Source: Termitomyces sp. T153
Taxonomy: Eukaryota > Basidiomycota > Agaricomycetes > Agaricales > Lyophyllaceae
Assembly: GCA_018296165.2 (NCBI GenBank)
Contig: JACKQL020000014.1
Coordinates: forward strand, 186,001 to 250,000
Reading direction: 5' to 3'
Length of the DNA: 64,000 nucleotides
Positions 11,884 to 23,009 of this stretch are shown here, piece by piece. The number at the start of each line of letters is the position of its first letter. Position 1 is the first letter of the stretch. A program made the translations under genes and the position numbers. A model generated the notes under the pieces. It was not told the origin of the DNA and searched no databases. It saw nothing but the letters and a program-made list of their open reading frames with translations.

Positions 11884-12978
11884 CTATTCCTTGATATGTT
11901 CCATGTAAAGCTGCTTGCCAAAATAGTTCAGAATCATAGTGCCAGACAGTAAAATAATCTTGCCTTCAGTGTTGTGATGGATCTTACCCTGTTGAATCAT
12001 GTGCTCCATTTTAATATAAGTGCTATAGACTATAGTATGACCTGTTTTGCCACAGAAGTGGCAAGTGCTGCTAGTGAACTGTTGGCAAGGCTGAGCATTG
12101 TTGTTGGTCAAGAGTGCTTCCAGACATTCCAAAGTGCTGATGATCACTGTGGTTGTCACTAACTTGAGGGTTTTCTACTTGGGCATAGGCAACAGCAAAA
12201 CTGGGATGTTAGCAATTGGCAACAAAGTGATACTGGTGGTGCCATTGCTGGTCTTAGTTGTAGATGTGTCCATGCCCTTTAAAACCCATTTGGTGCCTTC
12301 AAAGACTTGGTTGACATCATAGGGGTCCTTGGAATGGTGGTCAGAAAGAGTGATTTCCAGCTAGCAAACACTTTTAGACCATAGCAATGTAGGGATACCT
12401 TGCTGGAAAAGACATTGTTCCTCATTGTGGTAAAGTTTGCCATTAGTGAGAAGCCATCTGGCAATGTGTTGGAAGTCTTGGTAATAATCAGAGAACCTGC
12501 CCAAAGTCACTAAGCTGCTGTTGAAGGTCTGGTTTACAAGTCATTTGAGGTCACCAAGGTTATAACAAGTGCTAGCATCAGCACCAGGGTACAACCCGAG
12601 CACTGCCTCCATCCATTCCTGGTACATGTAAGGTTGAGGTGCATTGTTGCTAAATTCAGGTAAGCCAAGCCAGGTTTCTGCCATGTCATAGGAGATGTAT
12701 CAAGCTGCATATTCCTTCTTTTGAGTGTTGTCAATAATGCCACAGTATGCAAAGAGATATTCCAATTCCTTGAAGTATTGGGGGAGTTCCCTAGAGCAAC
12801 TCTCATCCCATTTTGGCACAGTGGTATTATTGCAGAGCAGCATCCTAGCATGCTGAGCAGCAGGGTTGTTGTTCATATTAGCAATTATTGGTATTAGTAG
12901 AAGAAGAGGGTTAGTTGGAGATGATGGGATAGAGTGAGCTTCTGGGAAGAAGATAGAGTCAGTTGGAGTTAAAGGCAA
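11884..12978 (-). pseudogene. element C gag with zinc knuckle
   Basis: The N-terminal frame has VPKWDESCSRELPQYFKELE (12700-12978), then further fragments. A CCHC-like knuckle reads CHFCGKTGHTIVYS at about 12040, with the last Cys replaced by Ser. This is a nucleocapsid-type RNA-binding motif. Stops and frame shifts disrupt it. Confidence 0.65.
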
Positions 12979-13144
12979 AAGAGGTGCATTGAGAAAACTT
13001 TTGATGAATGTGCCTGGGAGTTGGCAAGGATTTTGCTAACATCACAAAGGTTCCTAGTGGTTTTGAGTTCATTGGCAAGAGGTTGAGGTCAAGTTGCTGG
13101 TGGAGAGTTTTGAGGAATTGACAAAGAGGACTGTGGAGGTTCAC

Positions 13145-13745
13145 TAAAGATTTCTAAGCAATGTTTTGCTTGAGCTCTGGTTTCTGGCAGAATGATTAAC
13201 TATAAGTCTCTTGTGGTGGGCTCCAAAATGATGTGCTCGTATGCTGCCTAGTGCCATGCAGGAAACCTGAAAAGAGGACCTAACAGTCACTAGATAGGGT
13301 AGCTGGCAGTAGAAAGTTAATAATGAGGGCAAGTCAGTAACCATCCCAGAGAACAAGAGCTAATGGGTGCAGAGTGAAGGAGAAGTGAAGTGCCAAGAGT
13401 CACTATTGCTAGCCTATGTCACTAAATAGTAACAAAGAGTTGCTAGATAAACAGAGAGGGAAAGGATGAAGATGAAAGTGGTCACTAAGGACTAGCAAAC
13501 TAAGCAGTGAAAGGGGAGTTGGGGAAGAGAAACAGAGAAGTGACAGTAAAGAGACTGAAAGGAGGACAAACATAAACTAGTTCCTAGCTGTAGTTGCTAG
13601 TGTTGCTTAGCAGCTGGTCAAAATAAATGCTAAGGGCACCCACAGTTGGTACCCACACAAAGTCAAAGTCAAAGTTAGTAAGACTGTCACTAAGTTATTG
13701 TTGATAGTGAGCAAAAGGCAAAGTGAGATCTTAAGCTGGTAAGCT

Positions 13746-13798
<53 letters not shown>

Positions 13799-14240
13799 TA
13801 ATGGTACTCTGTTTGTTGTTTTGGTCTCTATGTACAGGCAGTATTTATACTGTTTGTAAGTATAGTATAAGAAAGGAGATAATAGTCACTGCTAGTGACA
13901 GCATCTGCCAAGATGCTTATGATACATATGAGGTGTCAATCTGGTAACCAAGTAAAAAGTAAGCAAAGTCAATGTGATGCATAAAGATGATAAATCACAA
14001 GAAAAGAGCATGTCCAATGTCAATACCTGAAGTGTAGATGCTGTTCAAGTATGTTTGTAAGCTTGACAAGAGAAATGATAAGTAAGAAATCACATGACTG
14101 TCAATATGTCCATTTTTATGGGAAGGTGATGTTGTTGCCAGGAAAGTTGCTAGTGACTGTCACTAAGAAAGGTCTCAGCCTTGTTGTTCAAGACCCAAAG
14201 TCCAGACTCCTCATGATACAGCTCATGATCAATAAGTTTT
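13145..14240. other. gene-free repeat flank of element C
   Basis: CpG-poor, with TAGCAAC and CTAGCAA words and the AG microsatellite. A TATTTATACTG stretch at about 13850 could be part of an old LTR promoter, but no second copy was found to define LTR limits. Confidence 0.4.
13747..13794. repeat. (AG)24 microsatellite
   Basis: Forty-eight bases of perfect AG dinucleotide repeat, flanked by AAGCTT and AAAGTAATGG. Confidence 0.97.
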
Positions 14241-14367
14241 TTGGTTGCTAAAATCCTGTGCAAAGGCTACATTGTTCCAGACCTCAGGGCTAGGCCTCAT
14301 GTAGCTGAGTGTTGTGACTTGTGCCATGTCAAAATAATCAGCTGCTGTCCATTCAGAAAGGCCATGA

Positions 14368-15119
14368 ATGGCACTCAGCAACAAGTGGGTCTTATCAGTG
14401 CATGTGGCTGGAATACAGGTAGCACCATTGGCCACCCCCATTACCCTGCAGCTGGGAACAATTGGAAGTCATTCTATAGTGAACTATGGTGCCAGGGTTA
14501 CCATGAAGGTCCCTGGCAAGATTTGCAATGCCTATGTGGACATTGCAAATTTTGATCACTATGACATGATTGTAGGGACACCATTCATGAGAACTCATAA
14601 GGTTCTCCTTGATTTTGCAAATGACCAGGTGGTCATTGATGGAAGGCAACTCCAGCTCATAAGTTGGAGCTGGAGGATGCCAATGGCTATGCATGATGCT
14701 TCCACATAGTGGAGAAGTAGCATGACAAGCAGCCTTGACTCCCTGGTGGACTCAAGTGGCCCACCATAGAGGAGGTAGTAGATGAGGATGAAGTTTGGGT
14801 AACTGAGAGTCTACCTGATGATCACCCATCCCTGTTGGTATCTGAAGAAGAGTATCAAGAGAGTACTCTTCAAGAAGGGGGGAGAGTATGCTAGAAGGAT
14901 TGAGTTGACCCTTCAAAGGCAAGGAAAAGGAAGATTTGGGACAGACCAATCCCAAAGCCTACCCTTGAATGAGCATACAATCCATGCATGCCACAAGAGT
15001 GGAATCAGGTCATAGCTGACCTGACATGACTTGAAGAAGTAAGAAGATTGACCCCTGAGGACAAAATATATAGAATGGTTATAGAGGATGAAATATCCAA
15101 GCCTAGCAAGTTTGAATAC
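14368..15119 (+). pseudogene. plus-strand Gypsy fragment: protease end and pol N-terminus
   Basis: The frame from 14368 has ITLQLGTIGSHSIVNYGARV and NFDHYDMIVGTPFMRTHKVLLDF. The GTPF element is the second conserved strand of retrotransposon proteases. After a frame change come RKRKIWDRPIPKP, EWNQVIADLT and LTPEDKIYRMVIEDE, which look like the pol segment before RT. It stops where element B is inserted. The sequence after B does not continue an RT, so this piece was already truncated there. It is a different lineage from A, B and C by strand and sequence. Confidence 0.55.
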
Positions 15120-15342
15120 TGTAAGGGCAACCTCTGGGGCAGCAGATCAGAGTCATGCAGCTAGCAGAGGGGAATCCAAAGTATATTAGCAGAGTAGACA
15201 ACAATACAAATCAGTAACTAATCACCTAGCAGAGGGGAATCCTGGAGTTCTCCAGGGTTCTGGAAAGAGCCCCAGAGATGTTGAACAAGCTGCAGAGGTG
15301 CTGGAACCAGTCACAGAGGTTGGAAATGGAAGTCCCCTGACA
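15120..15342 (-). repeat. 3' LTR of element B (223 bp, internally deleted)
   Basis: TGTAAGGGCAACC...GTCCCCTGACA. Compared with the right LTR, about 147 bp is missing between GAGGGGAATxC and the CTCCAGGG region. The lost segment includes the AGAACAAGTCT self-priming match. Confidence 0.9.
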
Positions 15343-15401
15343 TCACTCCCCCTCTAGCATGCAGTGTCTTGATGTGCAGGGTAGAAGAAGTCCCTGATTG
15401 C

Positions 15402-16790
15402 TCAGTCTGCTGGCAAGATAGGGTAGATTCCTTGTATGGCATGTGGGGCATCTGGATGTCTCTGGTGGAACTCCTTGACAAGTCCAGGGGCATGTACATT
15501 CTCCTGCAGCTTCCAGGAGATATCCTTGATTCCATAGTCTTTCCACTTCACCTTGTATTGTAGTTGCCTCCAGAATAAATGGCTATCCAGGATTTCCTCC
15601 ACTTCATACTCCTTGTTGTTGTTGACCACCACAGGGGGCAGTGGAGGTGGTGGACATTACCCCAGGATAGGATCTTTAGAGGCCAGGGTTATTTTGATCA
15701 CATTGAACACCAGATGAAGCTGGCACATCCCCATGGAGAGTCAGAGTCAATAGGCCAGGGGTCCCACCTGTTGTTCCACTGTGAATGGCCCTAATTGGCA
15801 GTGTGACAGCTTTTTTTGAGGGTTGGGTGGTTGTAATGTCAGAGGCATCCAGGTAGACTTGATCTCCAGGCTGATGTCTGCACTCTGGAGTCCTCCTGCA
15901 GTTGTAGTATCATGCCATGTTGTCTTTTGCTTTTGCCAGTGCAGCTCAGGCCTCCTCCTGTGACCTCTTCATCCAGTCCACAAATTTGTTTACTGCCTCA
16001 TTCTCCAAGGATCAGGCCCAGGGTTCAAAACCCATGCATGGGTGCTGTTTGGTGTCAAGGAAGAATGGGGAAAACTGTGTGGACATATGAACATGGTTGT
16101 TGTACTGGAATTTGGCATTGAGGAGGAGTTCATCCCAGTCATCTTGGTGCTTGTTGCAGAAGAGGCAGAGATACTGTTCCAGCTCCTGGTTTATGCACTC
16201 TGTCTGGCCATCAGACTGTGGGTGGTAGGCAGTGGTGGTGTGGAGCTTTACTCTGAGCAGTCAGTAGAGCTCCCAGGTGAACTGTGCCATGAATTGCAGT
16301 CCCCAATCTGAGACATAGGCCATTAGAGAGGCTGTGGAGCTTCCAGACATTCCTCTGGTACAGGTTTGCAGCACTCATGGCAGAGCAGGTGGTGTATGTT
16401 GGAATGAAGTATGCTCTCTTGCCATACAGGTTCACCACCACCATAATTGCATCATAATTGTGGGTGTCAGGGAGCTCTACAATGAAGTCTACATATGCTA
16501 TGCTCCACCATTCTGTGGGCACCAGTAGCAGGTGTAACTGTCTGTAGGGGAGTTGGCGCTGGGGCTTGGTCCAGAGGCAGAGATTGCAGGTACTAGTGTA
16601 GGACCCAATATACCAGGACATCTGGGGCCACCAGTAGTTCTGCAATACTAACTCCAGTGTCTTCCACCACCTTGGGTGCCCTGCAATGTGGGAGTCGTGG
16701 TGTTGCTCTACAATCCTCCAATAGAGCTCCAGAATGTTGAGGATGTAGATACAGTTTCAGAAGGTCAGGATTCCATCTTGGAGGGCCCAT
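15402..16790 (-). pseudogene. element B integrase and chromodomain
   Basis: The chromodomain (15402-15632) reads EVEEILDSHLFWRQLQYKVK then WKDYGIKDISWKL, a clear CHROMO fold signature. Integrase (16211-16645) has the zinc-module Cys pair CNLCLWTK and the first catalytic Asp in VDFIVELPDTHNYD. The stretch that should hold the second Asp reads LCLRLGTAIHG, so it is lost. Chromodomains on Gypsy integrases are known to steer insertion to heterochromatin. Confidence 0.82.
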
Positions 16791-16854
16791 TCATCAGTGC
16801 AGACTGCTTTAATACCAATAGTATGCCCAAACTTCAGCATCTGAGCAGCCTGTG

Positions 16855-18414
16855 CTACAAGCTCCTCCCATTGACTATCCCTATTACCCTGTTGTATGTA
16901 CCAGAGAATGTCTGCCTCTGCTCCATCAATGGCAAGGCTCTCCATGGCTTGGATTGCAAACAATTCAGGGTGGAAGAGCATGATGTTACTGTTATCCCCT
17001 TCCCCCATTCCATGGTCTGCCCTCTGAGACAGTGCATCTGGTTTCCCCATGCTCTGGCCCAGCTTGTGGTGCAAGGAGAAGTCAAAGTTGGCAGAGTAGA
17101 GGGACTATTGGGCCTGCTGGCAATTGAGCTTCTTGGCCATCCAGAAGTATTCAAGGTTCTTGTTATCCAGACCCCAAACTTGTGCTGCACACCTTCCAGG
17201 AAGTACTGCCACTCCTCAAATGACCAGATGATGGCCAGCATCTCCTTATCATGGATCTTGTAGTTCTGTTCCACCACATTCAGGCTTTTGGAGTAAAAGG
17301 CCACTGGATGCCACTTCCTGTCCTCCAGAGATTGCTGTGAGAGCATCATCCCAGTGGCAAAGTTGGAGCTGTTGGTCTCTACATAGAAGGGAGAGTTGTT
17401 GTCCAGGAATAGGAGGACAGGCTCAGAGGTCACAGCATGCTTGAGAGTGTCAAAGGCCATCTGCTCTGGAGGTCCCCAGCTCCATATAACATCCTTTCCC
17501 ATGAGGTTGAACAGTGAGTGGGCATGGTGCAAGAAGTCCTGGATGAATCTCCAGTAGAAGTTTGCAAAACCAAGGAACACCTGTACCTCCTTCTTGTTTT
17601 GGGGCTCTAGCCACTCTGCCACACCTGCTACCTTCACTGGGTCCATCTCTGCTGCTCCATGAGAGATGATCAGGCCAAGGTACTCAATCCAGGTTTGTTC
17701 AAACTCACACTTCTCCAGCTTGAGGTAGAGCTGGTGCTGGTGGACGCATTCCAGGACAAGACAGGTGATCTGACAGTGTTCCTCCAGCATTTTGGTGTGA
17801 ATGAGGATGTCATTGAGGTACATGCACACTACACTCTCTACAATGAGGTCCTAGAAGATGCTGTTCATCATAGTCTGGAAAGTGGCTGGGCTGTTGGTGA
17901 GGCCAAAGAACATGACCAGTGGCTTGAACAACTTCTGGTTGGTTCAGAAGGCCACCTTCCACTCGTCTCTTTTCTGAATGTGCACATTGTTGTAACCCCA
18001 CTGGACATCCAGCTTAGTGAAGTATCATGCACCTCAGAGGTTGTTGATGAGCTTGGAGATGAGGGGGAGGGGGTAATGGTTCTTCACTGTCATAGCATTG
18101 AGTACCTGGTAGTCCTGTACCAGTCAAAGGGAGCCATCCTTCTTCTTAATGAAGAAGACTGGAGAAGCCATTGGGGACTTGGATGAACAGATATGACCAG
18201 AGTCCAAGTTCTCCTGTAGGAATGTGTTGAGCTTGTCCTGCTCCCTGTGCATGAGGGGGTAGACCTTACAGCTGGAGGGTGCAGAGTTGGGCAGCAGTTC
18301 AATAGTGTGGTCCCACCTCTTGCACTTCAGAAGCAAGTCAAAGGAGGCTTTGGAGAACACATCTTCAAATGCATGCAGGTAGGGGGGTACCATGTCCCAG
18401 AACTCTAAAGGCAC
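16855..18414 (-). pseudogene. element B reverse transcriptase and RNase H
   Basis: One frame of 324 codons (16855-17829) covers the end of RT through RNase H: MYLNDILIHTKMLEEHC, FYVETNSSNFATGMMLSQQ and NYKIHDKEMLAIIWSFEEW. The catalytic box is YLND, not YLDD, so catalysis would be lost. The RT N-terminus lies at 18124-18414 (ASPVFFIKKKDGSL). Stops separate the two. Confidence 0.85.
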
Positions 18415-18844
18415 AGTGTTGGCAGCAAAGGCCTAGGCCAGCCTCTGGGACATAGTCTGGCTAGCCCTGATCTCTGCAACAGAGGGAGGTGGGTGGGTGG
18501 ACAGTGGTAATATAAATTCAATCCCCTGCCTCTATTGCTTTGTCTGGGAGCTCTGGCTCACATATACCACCAAACTCCCCTTCACACTCCTCCTCTGGGG
18601 CTCCATCATTGCTCTGATCATCCTTGTAGAGGGCCTCTCTATGAGGGAATGCCAGAGGTGGGGGGTCCAGGAGGTCTAGATCAGTGAAGGGGAGAGGGCC
18701 TGCATGACATGCTTGGATGGCTGCATGCTCTCAGACTTGGGTCCAATGCTCTGCTCTATCCTCCACAGTGCAGGTGGAGCACTTCCTGGGACATCTACTC
18801 ATGATCACCTCTCCTTTGGTCTAATCAACTTTGGGATTATGCTC

Positions 18845-19096
18845 TCAGAGCCATGTGAACCCAAGGATTATGTCTTGCCTTCCCAAGCTGGTGATAGCAA
18901 ATACAGTGCACTCTACATGATTCCAATAGCAGAGAACCAGGTTGACTATGGAGCTAATCACACCGGCTTTGTTGGGCATTCCATTGATGTTGTAGACAGG
19001 AATGGGCTTGTGAAGGGGCTGTGTGGTAAGGCTGTGGCATTTGACAAACTCTGAGTCTAGAAAAAGTCCCATTGCTCCACTGTGCAGGAGAGCCAT
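18845..19096 (-). pseudogene. element B aspartic protease
   Basis: The active-site strand reads ALLHSGAMGLFLDSEFV: the catalytic Asp of DSG is His. The second motif is DIILGFTWL. It lies between gag and RT as expected. Confidence 0.78.
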
Positions 19097-19399
19097 GACT
19101 CCACAGTTTTGCTAGGTGTCCATCATCTTGATCTCCACATCAAGGTGCAGGGAATGGGTGGATGAGCTGGAGGCCATCACATACTATCAGGGCATTTGAT
19201 GCGCCCAAGCAAAGCCATGCTGTTGGACCTTCAGAGGTGTTGGAGAGCTTGGCAGGGGCTCCAGAGTTAGTGTTTGTATGTCTGGAAGGGGGCTTTGAGA
19301 TTCTTCTGTCTCAGAATGAAGGGCATTGGAAAAGGCAGTTTCATTTTCTATTGATAGACAAGAGAACCTGTTAGCACCTAGCAATGGAGGCATACACCT

Positions 19400-20613
19400 C
19401 ATCTGTCACTTGACTAAAAATCCTCCTCCCACTCCAGAGGTGAGGTGCACATGCTGGCTTCCTCTAGGGTCAACTCTAGCATGAGCTCATTCAGCAATGG
19501 AGCTCTGGCAGTGTCTTTTGTGGCCAAGAGCTGCAGCAGAAGTTCCTCCTGCTCCACTGAGGAGAGGTAGCATACCTCCAGGCCCAGGGGACAGTGTCAC
19601 ACAAAGTGCCTGGGCTTCTTGCATATCTGGCACAACAGCAGGGCAGCATGGAGTTGTCGGGCCACATCCAAATCCATGGGGATCCCCAGTGGTAGGGGAT
19701 GCACTGTGGGGGTGGCTGGAGTGAGGGTTGGCACTGGGTGAGTAGGTGCAGGGTGGCAGAAATTGCTGACTGGAGTGGGGTGCAGCATGGAATGGGGGTG
19801 GCAGAGCTCCCTCCATATCTCCATGAGTTGCCATTGGTCTTGGGCCACCTCTTACTATGACGCAATCTTTCTATCACTGGGGTGACCCTCTGCCAGGTTG
19901 TCAATGTGTTCCACCAAGGTGGGGTGAAAGCCATCCTGGAAGGTGAGGCATAGTTGGAGGCCATTGGAGTAGGCAGCCTGTTTGACCAGAGCTCAGAACA
20001 AGTCAATGTACTCATCCAACATACACTTTCCTTGTCTGTACTGCTCCCTGTCATGCAGCATCAGTGCCACCATCTTGGCAGGGTCTAATGGGAAAAACCC
20101 CGCACAAAAGTCCTTCTCAAAGGCAGCCCAGTCTGAGAAGCTCTCCACACCTCTGGGACAGCAGAAAACTTGCAGTGTGTAGGTGGAGGCATGTCTGGTC
20201 TTCATGTATGACAGCACCCAGGCTATTCTCAATATGTCAGAGTTAAAAGTGTCCCTGCTGAGGTGGATGTAGGTGAGGCAGGACTGTAGGAACTGCTCCC
20301 CACCAGCTCAGACACCATCATATGCATCTGGCAGCACTGGACAGGGGATCCATGGCCATAGGGTCACTGGAGCCACCAGGGTAGGTGCTGCCGCAGGAGG
20401 GGCAGAGTTAGGGCTTAGGTGTTCTAGCAGTGCCTGGAGAGATTGGGAGATAAGATCTGTTGTCTGATGGAGGGTAGAGAGTTTAGTCATATGGTGGGTG
20501 AGAGATGATTGCGTTAATTGCACCTGGGTCTCTAGGTGGAGCAGGCAAGTCCAGGCTTTGTCCTGTGGGGCTGGGGCCTCCAAGGGTGTGTCTGGTTTGG
20601 CAAGCTGAGACAT
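19400..20613 (-). pseudogene. element B gag
   Basis: It starts near MSQLAKPDTPLEAPAPQ. The retrotransposon gag core follows (SDWAAFEKDFCAGFFPLD, LDEYIDLF, LQLCLTFQDGFHPTL) and a partial zinc knuckle (CQICKKPRHFV). A few stops and frame shifts. It is the best reference for aligning the truncated gag of element A. Confidence 0.8.
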
Positions 20614-20706
20614 AGAATTCTGTGGTGCTTAATCCTGGCAGAGAAGTGATGGATAGCAGCTCTGAGGTTTCTTGCAGCTATGCAGGGCTTCCAAGCCAGT
20701 TTTAGG

Positions 20707-20717
20707 AGACTTGTTCT
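20707..20717 (-). promoter_or_regulatory. candidate self-priming primer-binding site of element B
   Basis: On the element strand, the bases right after the 5' LTR are GC then AGAACAAGTCT. This 11-mer is complementary to AGACTTGTTCT on the same strand within the LTR. Tf1 of fission yeast primes reverse transcription with the first 11 nt of its own mRNA. The same arrangement is inferred here. The transcription start is not known. Confidence 0.55.
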
Positions 20718-20719
20718 GC

Positions 20720-21089
20720 TGTAAGGGCAACCTCTGGGGCAGTGGATTAGAGTCATGTAGCTAGCAGAGGGGAATCCAAAGTATATTAGTAGAGTAGGCA
20801 ATGATACAAATCAGTAACTAATCACCTAGCAGAGGGGAATTCAAAGAGAACAAGTCTAAGGATCCCTGCTGCTCAGTGCAGTGCATCTGTGGGCAGCAGA
20901 GGTGTGGCAACTATTGTACAGGTGACCAGAGTTACTCCTAACCCTAGGGCAATGGTTGCTGAGGTAATACAGAGATCTCTGCAATTCTCCAGAGATCTCT
21001 GCAGTCCCAGAAAGAGCCACAGAGGTGTCAAACAAGCTGCAGAGGTGCTGGAACCAGTCATGGAGGTTGGAAATGGAAGTCCCCTGACA
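20720..21089 (-). repeat. 5' LTR of element B (370 bp)
   Basis: Full-length form. AGAACAAGTCT at 20847-20857 is the exact reverse complement of AGACTTGTTCT at 20707-20717, which lies two bases inside the element from this LTR. See the self-priming entry. Confidence 0.9.
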
Positions 21090-21261
21090 CATACTGTTGT
21101 AATTTGAATGGCAAATTGAGAGAAAAAAGAGATACAACAAAGTTCTCAGTTCCCTCCCTCTCTGACAATGCCAAAGATTCCTCTCAAGGATTATCAAAGC
21201 AGGCATCTCATGACTCAAATTAGAGATAGAACCACATGAACAAGATCTTCTTGCATGACTC

Positions 21262-21998
21262 TTGAGGAAGGAGGCAATCTCAGATGCTGATGAGATGTGG
21301 CTGGACCATGATGGGAACTTGGTTGATGAAGAATGGGTTCTAGAGCTTCTTGAAAGGGCTTCCAACAGCAAGTATGGGCTGGATCAATTGGATTCACAAC
21401 AAAAAAGTATTGTTAAGTGGCTAAAAGAGCTTGGAGAAGGTTTGAAAACAAAGGTTGATGTGAAAAGAAAGCACTGTAAGCTTGTGCTTACTTACCAGTA
21501 AGATTTACTAAGAACTAAGATCTAACTTGACAGGACCTGAGAACTGCAACCTCAAACCACATGCAGAGAAGGAGAAGATGCCTGTTTTTACCAAAAAGGA
21601 AAATACAACATTAAAGCAGAAGAATGCCATGTATGACAGCAAAGTGATCAGTGTGGATCCATCATGTCAGGAAGCACTCAATGCAGCTTCAACTATCCTA
21701 AGGTACATGTCTGATATGGATCAGCAATATGCATGCCAGTTAGAAGGTATTCTTGCAAGTTTTGGGCACCAAATGCATCTTGAGGAATTCCAGTCTCTTC
21801 AGCCTGCTACTTATAACAAATATTTCAGTAAAAATTCAAATAGTCATTAGCAGTGATGTATATAATGTCTAACCAAAATATACCCAAAGGAAGCCTTAGA
21901 AGGGACTCTACAACAACCCCTCTTATACCCAATACTCCCTAATAACCAATACTTTTTGGCTTTCATGGAGGGGCCATCAGTTATGAGAGGTTCGACTG
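21262..21998 (+). mobile_element. 3' end of a pogo/Tigger-like (Tc1/mariner) DNA transposon
   Basis: The plus-strand sequence just before 21999 is the complement of CAGTCGAACCTCTCATAACT, followed inward by a complement of AAAAAGTATTGGTTATTAGG. This is a terminal repeat of the pogo/Tigger style, and it is followed by TA (21999-22000), the expected target. Upstream are two open pieces (21262-21501 and 21527-21850) with acidic and helical content (DEEWVLELLER, SDMDQQYACQLEGILASF), perhaps the transposase C-terminus. The 5' terminal repeat was not found. Confidence 0.55.
21976..21998 (-). repeat. terminal inverted repeat (3' copy) of the pogo-like element
   Basis: Reads CAGTCGAACCTCTCATAACT from the end inward on the minus strand, flanked by TA. 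Sharp compositional change at 22000 from CpG-poor repeat to CpG-containing host DNA supports this as an element boundary. Confidence 0.6.
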
Positions 21999-22000
21999 TA

Positions 22001-22188
22001 GTGGGTTTCTGTCACATCGAGGAAAATCTCCCTTAGCTCTTGTTATTCTTTCTCATCATGTGTGCTTCCCACGCTTTGCACCCCTCCCCTCTTCCCTTAA
22101 GATCTGCTGCGGTTAACCACAAGTCCGGCACTGCGCTGTCTTTTCTCGGGTATTTCGTCCATTTTATTGACTCGCTCGTATCAAGGTC
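22001..22188. other. host intergenic DNA downstream of the small minus-strand gene
   Basis: CpG-containing. On the minus strand AATAAAATGG lies about 20 bases past the stop at 22189, in a suitable place for a polyadenylation signal. Confidence 0.4.
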
Positions 22189-22413
22189 TCATGTCCTCCT
22201 AATTACCTCCTCATAATTAAGCACTTTTACGGGTTCTTTTTTCCTTTTTTCTTCACGCTTCAATGTCTCTTTATACTGTTCCCCACCTATATCTTGGCCT
22301 GTGGGACCCAGTAAATGGTTAGACTTACAGGCGTCTGACATTGTGTAGTCGAAGAGATGTTGTATCCGTTTAGACGTGGGAGTAACGAAGATTTTTCGTA
22401 GGTCATTGTGCAT
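22189..22413 (-). CDS. possible small protein or last exon, unknown
   Basis: An ATG at 22413 opens 74 codons: MHNDLRKIFVTPTSKRIQHL at the start, GPTGQDIGGEQYKETLKREE and KVLNYEEVIRRT at the end. It is basic and charged and has no recognised domain. The region contains CpG and is single-copy in this window, unlike the repeats. It could instead be the 3' exon of a longer gene, since CTGTCAG and GCGCAG acceptor-like sites lie upstream at 22425-22500. No function assigned. Confidence 0.4.
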   Translation of the reverse strand: MHNDLRKIFVTPTSKRIQHLFDYTMSDACKSNHLLGPTGQDIGGEQYKETLKREEKRKKEPVKVLNYEEVIRRT

Positions 22414-22419
22414 AAACAC

Positions 22420-23009
22420 ATTGTAAGATGGCTGACAGGGAGACGAAGTTATTAGATGGTAAAGTCAGCCAAAAATATGTAGGGCTGACTGCGCAGGGAA
22501 GAATATACAATAGGTTGGGGAGATCACAGAGACGAAATAGTTGTATTTGGCGAGTAGCGGGCTGCGCGGTTGGATCTGAACCGCCCTGAGTTACATTTGT
22601 ACAAGCCAATGTTAATGTAGGTCAGGTGACCTGAGACATCAAAGTCTCCGTCCAGGCTTTCCTTGTGTTAGTGAGTTCCTCTCAGGTATGCCTACACTAT
22701 TTTCGTACAGTGTAAATCGAATTACTCACCTCGATTCACCACAAGTTTGATAGGGTTCGCGCCGTTCTTTTCGAGCGACCCTTCCCCCGATGTTGTAGAT
22801 AGCATCCGTCATATCTATTTCATTCCCGGATCTAAGGCAGCCTTCATAAGACAGTCTTGCAACGGCCCTTTGGGCCTCGAGTCAGTCAGAACGTCTACAG
22901 CGGCGCGAACATTGGATTGCCACCAGATGCACGTGAAATTTCAAACTCAGTTTTGCATTGTAATTTGTTGAAACCAAGTCGAACAAGTTGATCTCACCCT
23001 TGCCCATAC
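22420..23009. other. host intergenic region upstream of the kinase-like gene
   Basis: No convincing gene. It probably holds the divergent promoters of the small minus-strand ORF and the kinase-like gene. No clear TATA box. Confidence 0.4.

Larger units (their letters stand above)
7560..13144 (-). mobile_element. Ty3/Gypsy-type retrotransposon C, decayed, LTRs not resolved
   Basis: A second Gypsy lineage, distinct from A and B. The minus-strand order is gag with zinc knuckle, a Pro/Thr/Ser-rich linker with a protease-region domain, reverse transcriptase, RNase H and integrase. Frames are broken many times. LTR ends are not recognised. The (AG)n tract at 13747 and 13145-14050 probably hold the 5' region. 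Confidence 0.75.
15120..21089 (-). mobile_element. Ty3/Gypsy chromodomain retrotransposon B with both LTRs
   Basis: Two LTRs of the A family type bound a minus-strand gag-pol. The flanks read AATAC before 15120 and CATAC after 21089, a 4-bp (ATAC) or imperfect 5-bp target duplication. It is a close relative of element A, with matching gag, protease, RT, integrase and chromodomain. The coding region is broken and CpG-poor. The left LTR is shorter than the right (223 vs 370 bp) because of an internal deletion. Confidence 0.9.

Noticed and set aside
7000..14050. LTR pair for element C
   Set aside because: Both flanks are rich in TAGCAAC/GTTGCTAG words, but no aligned segment with TG..CA ends or target duplication was found.
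14368..21260. element B inserted into the pol gene of the plus-strand Gypsy fragment
   Set aside because: The target duplication is present, but the sequence after B does not continue an RT frame, so the fragment was truncated before or its rest is lost.
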